6,082 nt of DNA from Propionibacteriales bacterium. GTDB lineage: Bacteria; Actinomycetota; Actinomycetes; Propionibacteriales; Propionibacteriaceae. The translations under genes were made by a program, and so were the position numbers. Positions 1 through 4,648 of this stretch are shown one piece after another. The notes beneath the pieces were generated by a model. It was not told where the DNA came from and made no database searches. It was given only the letters and a program-made list of their open reading frames with translations. The stretch lies in assembly GCA_017882655.1 (NCBI GenBank), contig JADGPB010000161.1, forward strand, positions 1-6,082, in the 5' to 3' direction. The first letter of the stretch is position 1. The number at the start of each line of letters is the position of its first letter.

Positions 1-138
1 ACCGAGGGCCGTGTCGCCCGGTTCGTACGTGACGACGACCTCGTGGCCCGCTTCGCGCAGCCATGCTGCGAGCCTCGTGAGCTGCGTCGACTTCCCGGCG
101 CCGTCCCCGCCCTCGAGGACGACGAACAGACCGGACAT
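1..138 (-). CDS. tmk: Thymidylate kinase (dTMP kinase), N-terminal part
   Basis: Thymidylate kinase phosphorylates dTMP to dTDP with ATP in the cytoplasm, an essential step of dTTP supply. Only the first 46 codons are present; the window edge cuts the gene exactly between codons. The N-terminus reads MSGLFVVLEGGDGAGKST. It has a beta strand followed by a P-loop, GGDGAGKST at residues 10-18, then a helix and the segment TYEPGDTALG (residues 37-46), which corresponds to the (R)EPGGTxLG segment of the family. The P-loop position that holds Arg in eukaryotic enzymes is Ala here, so a bacterial type II enzyme with its arginines in the downstream LID is expected; that part lies outside the window. 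The ATG at 138 follows the topA stop codon after two bases, and a modest Shine-Dalgarno sequence lies inside the end of topA. The two genes are therefore probably co-transcribed and translationally coupled. Confidence 0.93.
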   Translation of the reverse strand, partial: MSGLFVVLEGGDGAGKSTQLTRLAAWLREAGHEVVVTYEPGDTALG

Positions 139-140
139 CG

Positions 141-2885
141 TCAGCTCTTCTTGGACCGGGCCGAGACCGTACGCGCCGTCATCGCGGCCGGCTTCTTCGG
201 CGTCTTCGCCGCCGTCTTCTTCGTGGCGGTCGTCTTCTTCGTGGCGGTCGTCTTCTTCGCCGCCGCCGCCGTACGACGCACCGGCGTCTTCTTCGGCGCC
301 GGACCCTTCGCACGCTTGTCAGCGAGCAGCTCAGCGGCGCGCTCGAGCGTCAGGTCCTCGACGTCGTCGTCCTTGCGGAGCGTGGCGTTGGTCGTACCGT
401 CGGTGACGTACGGGCCGAAGCGGCCGCTCTTCACGACCATCGGCGTGCCGGTCACCGGGTCGTTGCCGAGCTCCTTGAGCGGCGCGGCAGCAGCAGCCCG
501 GCCCCGCAGCTTCGGCTGGGCGTAGATCGCGAGGGCCTCCTCGAGCGTGACCTCGAAGATCTGGTCCTCGCCGGTCAGCGAGCGGGAGTCCGTGCCCTTC
601 TTGAGGTACGGGCCGTAGCGGCCGTTCTGCGCCGTGATCGGCTCGCCGTCGGCCTCGCCGACGAGCCGCGGCAGGCTCAGCAGCCGCATGGCGTCCTCGA
701 GCGTCACCGTGTCGATCGACATCGACTGGAACAGCGACCCCGTACGCGCCTTGAGCGTCTTGGGAGCGTCGTCGGGAAGGACCTCGGTGACGTACGGGCC
801 GTAGCGGCCGTCCTTCGCGACGACCGGCAGCTTCGTGTCTGGCGTCACGCCAAGCTCGCGCTCGACCGTGACCGGGGCGTCGAGCAACTGGTGGGCGTGC
901 TCGGCCGTGAGCTCGTCAGGCGGCAGGTCCTCGGCCACATTTGCGCGACGGCCGTCGGTGGTCTCGATGTACGTGCCGTAGCGGCCGACGCGGATCATGA
1001 TGTCGGCGTCGCCGGGAACCGGGAAGGTCGACAGGGCGCGCGCGTCGATGTCTCCGAGCTCGGAGACCGCGTCGCGCAGGCCCTCGTCGGCACCTTCGCC
1101 TTTGCCGCCGAAGTAGAAGTCGCTGAGCACGACCTTGCGCTCCGCCGCGCCGTTGGCGATCTCATCGAGCGTCTGCTCCATGTCGGCCGTGAACGCGTAG
1201 TCGACGAGGTGGCCGAAGTGCTCCTCCAGCAGCCGGGTCACGGCGAACGCGAGCCAGGTCGGTACGAGGGCGGAGCCCTTCTTGAACACGTAGTCGCGGC
1301 TGGTGATCGTGCGAAGGATCGTCGCGTACGTGCTCGGGCGGCCGATCTCGAGCTCCTCGAGCTTGGCCACGAGGCTCGGCTCGGTGTAGCGAGCCGGCGG
1401 GCGGGTCTCATGGCCGGCGGGTACGACCTCGAGGACGTCGAGTCCCGTACCGGCTGTCAGCTGCGGCAGCCTCGCCTGCGAGTCGTCGCCGGCCTCTTCG
1501 GGGTCGTCGTGCGCCTCGACGTACGCCTTGAGGAAGCCTGGGAACGTGATCGTGCGGCCGGACGCCGTGAGCGTGCACTCGGTGACCGAGCGCTCGATCA
1601 CCGTCACGGCGGGGTGAGTGGCAGTGATCTGTACGGACATGGACTCGCCGGTCGCGTCGTTCATCTGGGAGGCGACCGTGCGCATCCACACCAGCTCGTA
1701 CAGCCGGCGCTGGTCGCCGTTCAGCCCGGTCTCGGCGGGGGTCTGGAAGACCTCGCCGGCAGGCCGGATCGCCTCGTGGGCCTCCTGGGCGTTCTTCACC
1801 TTCGACGCGTACACGCGGGGCTTCGCCGGGAGGTAGCTCGGGCCGTACAGCGCGAGCACCTGAGCGCGCGCCGCGGCGATCGCCGTGTCGGACAGCGTCA
1901 CCGAATCCGTACGCATGTAGGTGATCCAGCCACCCTCGTACAGGTCCTGCGCGACCGACATCGTCCGCTGCGCGGTGAAGCCGAGCTTGCGGCCGGCCTC
2001 CTGCTGGAGCGTGGTGGTGCGGAACGGTGCGTACGGGCGGCGCGTGTACGGCTTGGCGTCGACGCTTGTCACAGCCACTTTCGCGCCGCGGATCGCGGTG
2101 GCGACGGTCTCGGCAGCGGTCTGGTCGAGGTGGACCAGCGTGCCGCGCATGGCGCCGGCGGCGGTGAAGTCGCGGCCCTGCGCGACCCTCGTACCGCCCA
2201 CCGACGTGAGTCGGGCGTTGAACGTGCTCGGGGTGGCGGTCGGACCCGCGTCGAGAGTGGCGTCGACGTCCCAGTACGAGGAGGCGACGAAGCTGATCCG
2301 CTCGCGCTCGCGGTCGACGACGAGGCGGGTCGCGACGGACTGCACGCGGCCGGCCGAGAGTCGCGGCATCACCTTGCGCCACAGCACCGGGCTGACCTCG
2401 TAGCCGTACAAGCGGTCCAGGATTCTGCGGGTCTCCTGCGCGTCGACGAGGTCGGTGTCGAGGTCGCGGGTGTTGGCGACGGCGTCGGCGATCGCCTGCG
2501 GGGTGATCTCGTGGAAGACCATCCGCTGGACCGGGACCTTCGGCTTGAGCTCCTGCAGCAGGTGCCACGCGATGGCCTCGCCCTCGCGGTCACCGTCGGT
2601 TGCGAGCAGGAGTTCGTCGGCGTCGGCCAGCCTCGCCTTGAGCAACTTGATCGTTGCCTTCTTGTCGGCGGTGACGACATACAAAGGGGTGAAGCCGTGG
2701 TCGACGTCGATGCCGGTACGAGCCCAGGGCTCCTTCTTGTACTTGTCCGGCACCTCGCCGGCGCTCGTCGGCAGGTCGCGGACGTGGCCGCGGCTCGACT
2801 CGACGACGTAGCCCGCGCCGAGATACGAGGCGATCTTGGTCGCCTTTGTAGGCGACTCAACGATCACGAGTCGGCGGCCAGCCAC
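141..2885 (-). CDS. topA: DNA topoisomerase I, actinobacterial zinc-finger-less type
   Basis: Type IA topoisomerase that relaxes negatively supercoiled DNA by cutting one strand through a 5'-phosphotyrosine. Residues are numbered from the upstream GTG at 2891 (916 residues); from the preferred GTG at 2885 subtract 2. The TOPRIM domain has RRLVIVESPTKA with Glu12 and TDGDREGE with Asp99, Asp101 and Glu103, the metal-binding acids. The core has SAGRVQSVATRLVVDRE (179-195), the catalytic GWITYMRTDS with Tyr325, and EEAHEAIRP-like and IGRPSTYA motifs. The C-terminal half has four GRYGPY-type repeats at 636-641, 695-700, 757-762 and 823-828, as in mycobacterial and Streptomyces TopA. It ends in a basic Lys/Ala/Thr tail from about 858. 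Only one cysteine is present, so the zinc ribbons of E. coli TopA are absent. The start at 2885 is chosen because AAGGAG sits five bases upstream; the upstream GTG overlaps that site. Confidence 0.97.
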   Translation of the reverse strand: MAGRRLVIVESPTKATKIASYLGAGYVVESSRGHVRDLPTSAGEVPDKYKKEPWARTGIDVDHGFTPLYVVTADKKATIKLLKARLADADELLLATDGDREGEAIAWHLLQELKPKVPVQRMVFHEITPQAIADAVANTRDLDTDLVDAQETRRILDRLYGYEVSPVLWRKVMPRLSAGRVQSVATRLVVDRERERISFVASSYWDVDATLDAGPTATPSTFNARLTSVGGTRVAQGRDFTAAGAMRGTLVHLDQTAAETVATAIRGAKVAVTSVDAKPYTRRPYAPFRTTTLQQEAGRKLGFTAQRTMSVAQDLYEGGWITYMRTDSVTLSDTAIAAARAQVLALYGPSYLPAKPRVYASKVKNAQEAHEAIRPAGEVFQTPAETGLNGDQRRLYELVWMRTVASQMNDATGESMSVQITATHPAVTVIERSVTECTLTASGRTITFPGFLKAYVEAHDDPEEAGDDSQARLPQLTAGTGLDVLEVVPAGHETRPPARYTEPSLVAKLEELEIGRPSTYATILRTITSRDYVFKKGSALVPTWLAFAVTRLLEEHFGHLVDYAFTADMEQTLDEIANGAAERKVVLSDFYFGGKGEGADEGLRDAVSELGDIDARALSTFPVPGDADIMIRVGRYGTYIETTDGRRANVAEDLPPDELTAEHAHQLLDAPVTVERELGVTPDTKLPVVAKDGRYGPYVTEVLPDDAPKTLKARTGSLFQSMSIDTVTLEDAMRLLSLPRLVGEADGEPITAQNGRYGPYLKKGTDSRSLTGEDQIFEVTLEEALAIYAQPKLRGRAAAAAPLKELGNDPVTGTPMVVKSGRFGPYVTDGTTNATLRKDDDVEDLTLERAAELLADKRAKGPAPKKTPVRRTAAAAKKTTATKKTTATKKTAAKTPKKPAAMTARTVSARSKKS
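145..150 (-). promoter_or_regulatory. Ribosome binding site of tmk inside topA
   Basis: On the minus strand GAAGAG lies six bases upstream of the tmk ATG, within the last codons of topA. It is a weak but correctly spaced Shine-Dalgarno sequence. With a stop-to-start gap of two bases, ribosomes finishing topA could reinitiate on tmk. The assignment rests on position and partial complementarity only. Confidence 0.5.
214..258 (-). repeat. 18-bp tandem repeat in the basic tail of topA
   Basis: The plus strand reads GTCTTCTTCGTGGCGGTC at 214-231, again exactly at 232-249, and then its first nine bases at 250-258. In the topA frame the unit encodes a KKTTAT hexapeptide, giving two and a half copies around residues 879-892. 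The repeat lies in the low-complexity lysine-rich tail. Slipped-strand change in copy number would shorten or lengthen the tail in steps of six residues without shifting the frame. The repetition is seen directly; the variability is inferred. Confidence 0.9.
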
Positions 2886-2890
2886 TGGCA

Positions 2891-2896
2891 CTCCTT
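2891..2896 (-). promoter_or_regulatory. Ribosome binding site that decides the topA start
   Basis: The minus strand carries AAGGAG at 2896-2891, followed by TGCCA and then GTG at 2885. A five-base spacer is good for a Shine-Dalgarno sequence. The first in-frame GTG, at 2891, shares its G with the AAGGAG and could not use it. The second GTG (third codon of the longest frame) is therefore the more likely start, giving a 914-residue protein. Confidence 0.7.
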
Positions 2897-2915
2897 CGGG
2901 TACGGAAACGTCGTC

Positions 2916-2921
2916 ACTGTA
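2916..2921 (-). promoter_or_regulatory. Possible -10 element of a topA promoter
   Basis: The minus strand has TACAGT, a TANNNT hexamer typical of actinobacterial housekeeping promoters, 30 bases upstream of the preferred topA GTG. It would start transcription near 2909 and leave a leader of about 24 bases that contains the AAGGAG site. No convincing TTGACA-like -35 is present at 16-19 bases. The -35 region instead holds the small dyad AAACC-N2-GGTTT (2935-2946). The call rests on one hexamer and its position. Confidence 0.4.
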
Positions 2922-2974
2922 GACCAGAACCTCTAAACCCCGGTTTCACCGCCCCAAGAACCGGACATCTGAGG

Positions 2975-3089
2975 CTCGGCGAGAGCACCTGTACCCCTCG
3001 GCGAGAGCACCTATGCGCTTGAGGAGAGAAGGTATCCGCTCGGGGCGCGTACAGGTCCTCTCCTCGACGGGACAGGTTCTCTCCTCAAC
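2975..3089. repeat. Array of five 21-bp units in two facing blocks
   Basis: Three units run on the plus strand: 2975-2995, 2997-3017 and 3018-3038. After nine bases, two units run on the minus strand: 3048-3068 and 3069-3089. Read in one orientation, all five fit STYGRSGAGAGVACCTRT, except unit 3, which has AGGT for ACCT. Units 1 and 2 share an identical 16-base core, CTCGGCGAGAGCACCT. Neighbouring units abut, with one extra base between 1 and 2. The nine-base gap (CTCGGGGCG) resembles the start of a further, broken unit. The last unit covers the stop codon of the upstream methyltransferase gene. The 21-22 base spacing is about two helical turns, so equivalent positions face the same side of the DNA. 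Unit 3 and unit 5 form a perfect 12-base inverted repeat (3019-3030 with 3077-3088). Units 1 and 4 form a 14-base one with one mismatch (2981-2994 with 3049-3062). The function is unknown; operator sites or a dispersed repeat are both possible. Confidence 0.85.
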
Positions 3090-4572
3090 TTGCCGCGAAC
3101 CAGGCGTCCGCGACCAGGGCGCGGAAGCGTGGGAGTACGTCGGCGACCAGGTCGACGGTCGACACCCCGAGCAGCTGGGCGACGGCACCAAGGATCTCGC
3201 GGAGGGTGAGGTCGCCGTCGCAGGCTCCTAGTACGCCGCCGAGGGCGGTGTCGACCTCGATCGCGCGGCGAAGTCCGCGCTGCTGGCGCAGCACGAAGTG
3301 GGTTGGGTCCTCTGCTCCCGGCGCACCGAGCGTCTCCTGGATCACATCGTCGGTCAGCTGCCAGACGTGGTCGAGGAGCTGGTCGTCGGCCCAGCGGGAC
3401 GCATCGACAGCGCCGAAGTGCGCTGCGAGCGCCGGGCCAACGGGCTGCTCGACGGCGTGCGGCCAGCCTTCGATACGTACGTCCGGCACAGTCCGGCCAG
3501 CGTTGACGAGGGTGAGCCAGCCCATGCCCACGCCCGTGACGCCCAGGTAGTCGAAGTAGTCCATCCACGTCTCGTACGCCGGCCTATAGCCGGGCGTCCC
3601 GGCCAGCCCGGCGTCGGCGAGCCAGATCTCGATGTACTCGTACGGGTCGAGGACCTCGCGCTGGATGACGAGCGTGTCGCAGCCTGTGCCCGCGACCCAG
3701 CTCCCGAGGCGTTCGTCCCACGGCTCGCCGGCGATGTGAGCCCAGTTGCCGAGCACCTGCAGCATGCCTCCCGGTGAGAGGTGGTCGACCGCACCCTCCA
3801 CGATGGCCTGCATGAGACCGTCCGCCGTGAAGTCGCTCTCTCGATAGGTGAACTTCGCCGCTGCCGGTGGCGACATGACGAACGGCGGATTCGTGACGAC
3901 GAGGTCGTACGGAACGTCGCCGACCGGTTCGTACAACGACCCCAGTCTCAGGTCGGTGCTCACGCCGCTGAGCCGGAGGCCGAGATCGGCGAGCCGAAGT
4001 GCGCGGGGGTTGAGGTCGGTCGCGACGATCGACTGGGCATGCTTCGCCAGGTGCAGCGACTGAACGCCGCAGCCAGTGCCGAGGTCGAGCGCACGTGCGA
4101 CCGGCCGCCGGATCGTGAGCTGGGCCAGCGTGGTCGACGCCGGCGAGACGCCCAGGACGTGGTCGGGACGGGGCGCGCCCCTGGCGGTGTCGAGCGTTGC
4201 GGCATGATCGCTGACCAACCACCCGTCGGCGCCATCGTCTGGCGACCCGTACGGGCGGATGTCGACGGCGGCACGCCATGTGTCCCCGTCTCGTTCGAGG
4301 ATGCGGGACTCGACGAGGGCTTGGAATGGAAGAGCCCTGCGTACGAGGCGCTCGGGAACCGCCTGCTGCAGGACGAACAGCCTGGTGAGCGTGGCGAGCG
4401 GGTCATCGCGCCCGCCGAGCTCACGCTCGGCCGCGACCGTGTGGTTCCGGCCGAGCGACGCCTGACCTGCGTCTCCGATGGCCTCGACCACGGCATCGAC
4501 CGTGTAGTCCTCTAGCGCGTCCCGCACCCGTACGAGGTCGTCGTCGGACAGGCTGAAGTCGTCTGCTGGCAC
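3085..4572 (-). CDS. SAM-dependent methyltransferase (NPPF type) with extra N- and C-terminal domains
   Basis: A 495-residue class I methyltransferase. Residues about 1-150 form a helical, probably winged-helix-like N-terminal domain. The Rossmann core follows: SAM-binding motif I ALDLGTGCG (161-169), acidic motif II VATDLNP with Asp186, and the catalytic NPPF at 228-231 after PYDLVVT. NPPF is typical of enzymes that methylate a planar or amide nitrogen: adenine N6, guanine N2, or glutamine N5 as in PrmC. A C-terminal domain of about 150 residues includes a helical stretch (430-495) that could be a second winged helix. From memory the arrangement matches the actinobacterial DUF7059-MTS-DUF7782 family, which has no established substrate to my knowledge. 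No signal peptide or membrane segment is seen, so it is cytoplasmic. GTG at 4572 is the first possible start after an in-frame stop; no strong Shine-Dalgarno sequence precedes it. It reads toward topA. An rRNA, tRNA, protein or DNA target remains open. Confidence 0.88.
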   Translation of the reverse strand: MPADDFSLSDDDLVRVRDALEDYTVDAVVEAIGDAGQASLGRNHTVAAERELGGRDDPLATLTRLFVLQQAVPERLVRRALPFQALVESRILERDGDTWRAAVDIRPYGSPDDGADGWLVSDHAATLDTARGAPRPDHVLGVSPASTTLAQLTIRRPVARALDLGTGCGVQSLHLAKHAQSIVATDLNPRALRLADLGLRLSGVSTDLRLGSLYEPVGDVPYDLVVTNPPFVMSPPAAAKFTYRESDFTADGLMQAIVEGAVDHLSPGGMLQVLGNWAHIAGEPWDERLGSWVAGTGCDTLVIQREVLDPYEYIEIWLADAGLAGTPGYRPAYETWMDYFDYLGVTGVGMGWLTLVNAGRTVPDVRIEGWPHAVEQPVGPALAAHFGAVDASRWADDQLLDHVWQLTDDVIQETLGAPGAEDPTHFVLRQQRGLRRAIEVDTALGGVLGACDGDLTLREILGAVAQLLGVSTVDLVADVLPRFRALVADAWFAAS

Positions 4573-4605
4573 CGCACCACTGTGTCATGGAGCCTTCGCG
4601 CAGTG

Positions 4606-4627
4606 TCGGACGTTAGGAACTGTCCGA
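4606..4627. repeat. Inverted repeat TCGGAC-N10-GTCCGA between divergent genes
   Basis: Two perfect six-base arms (4606-4611 and 4622-4627) are separated by ten bases, so the centres of the arms are 16 bases apart. The dyad covers the -10 candidate of the methyltransferase and the upstream element of the helicase promoter. The arms resemble actinobacterial LexA half-sites (TCGAAC/GTTCGA), but the spacer is ten bases instead of four. It could be a regulator site or chance. Confidence 0.45.
4610..4615 (-). promoter_or_regulatory. Weak -10 candidate for the methyltransferase gene
   Basis: The minus strand reads TAACGT, which fits TANNNT, 38 bases upstream of the GTG start. It would give a leader of about 30 bases. 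No recognisable -35 hexamer lies at the usual distance, so this is the best available candidate and not a firm call. Confidence 0.25.
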
Positions 4628-4642
4628 GCCTCGACTTACAGT
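4620..4642 (+). promoter_or_regulatory. Helicase promoter resembling the LexA-independent DNA-damage (RecA-NDp/PafBC) type
   Basis: CTGTCCGAG (4620-4628), exactly eight bases, then TACAGT (4637-4642). The published actinobacterial RecA-NDp promoter, served by the WYL-domain activator PafBC in mycobacteria, is TTGTCRGTG-N8-TANNNT. The match is 6 of 9 in the upstream element, including the core TGTC, with exact spacing and a full -10. A housekeeping alternative, TTAGGA at 4613-4618 with an 18-base spacer, fits TTGACA in only three of six positions. Transcription would start about six or seven bases after the hexamer, at 4648-4649, on the GTG start codon. The mRNA would then be leaderless, which fits the absence of a Shine-Dalgarno sequence. 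Confidence 0.5.
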
Positions 4643-4648
4643 GACGCT

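Larger units (their letters stand above)
2886..3084. other. Gene-free region upstream of topA
   Basis: These 199 bases lie between the methyltransferase stop and the topA start and hold no convincing gene. From the topA side they carry the ribosome binding site, a TANNNT -10 candidate, a short dyad at 2935-2946, a looser inverted repeat CCGGTT-N13-AACCGG (2940-2964), and most of a five-unit 21-bp repeat array. The short reading frames crossing it are repetitive read-through of the array and lack a ribosome binding site. Confidence 0.8.
4573..4648. other. Divergent intergenic promoter region
   Basis: This 76-base gap separates the divergent methyltransferase and helicase start codons. It holds candidate promoters for both directions and the inverted repeat TCGGAC-N10-GTCCGA (4606-4611 and 4622-4627), which overlaps both promoter candidates. 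A shared regulatory site is possible but is an inference from the overlap. Confidence 0.6.

Noticed and set aside
11..525. Plus-strand frames over the topA tail and tmk start
   Set aside because: Low-complexity Ser/Pro/Arg or Phe/Val/Ala translations of the lysine-rich tail repeats; the minus-strand tmk P-loop and topA tail explain the region.
891..2936. 681-codon plus-strand reading frame opposite topA
   Set aside because: Antisense shadow typical of GC-rich coding DNA: Arg/Gly/Val/Asp-rich with no recognisable domain, while the minus strand encodes an unmistakable TopA.
3019..3088. Rho-independent terminator of the methyltransferase gene
   Set aside because: The inverted repeat has a 46-base loop, arms that are not especially GC-rich, and no U-tract in the transcribed direction.
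2975..3089. CRISPR array or plasmid iteron origin
   Set aside because: Units abut with no spacers and no cas genes are present, so it is not CRISPR. The 21-bp periodicity resembles iterons, but there is no Rep gene, AT-rich stretch or DnaA box, and the neighbours are core chromosomal genes.
2946..3191. 81-codon minus-strand frame across the repeat array, with repeated VEERTC peptide
   Set aside because: The peptide repetition is just the 21-bp units (a multiple of three) read in frame. There is no ribosome binding site, and half of it overlaps the methyltransferase in another frame.
4606..4627. LexA (SOS) box
   Set aside because: The half-sites are similar to TCGAAC/GTTCGA, but the spacer is ten bases instead of four.
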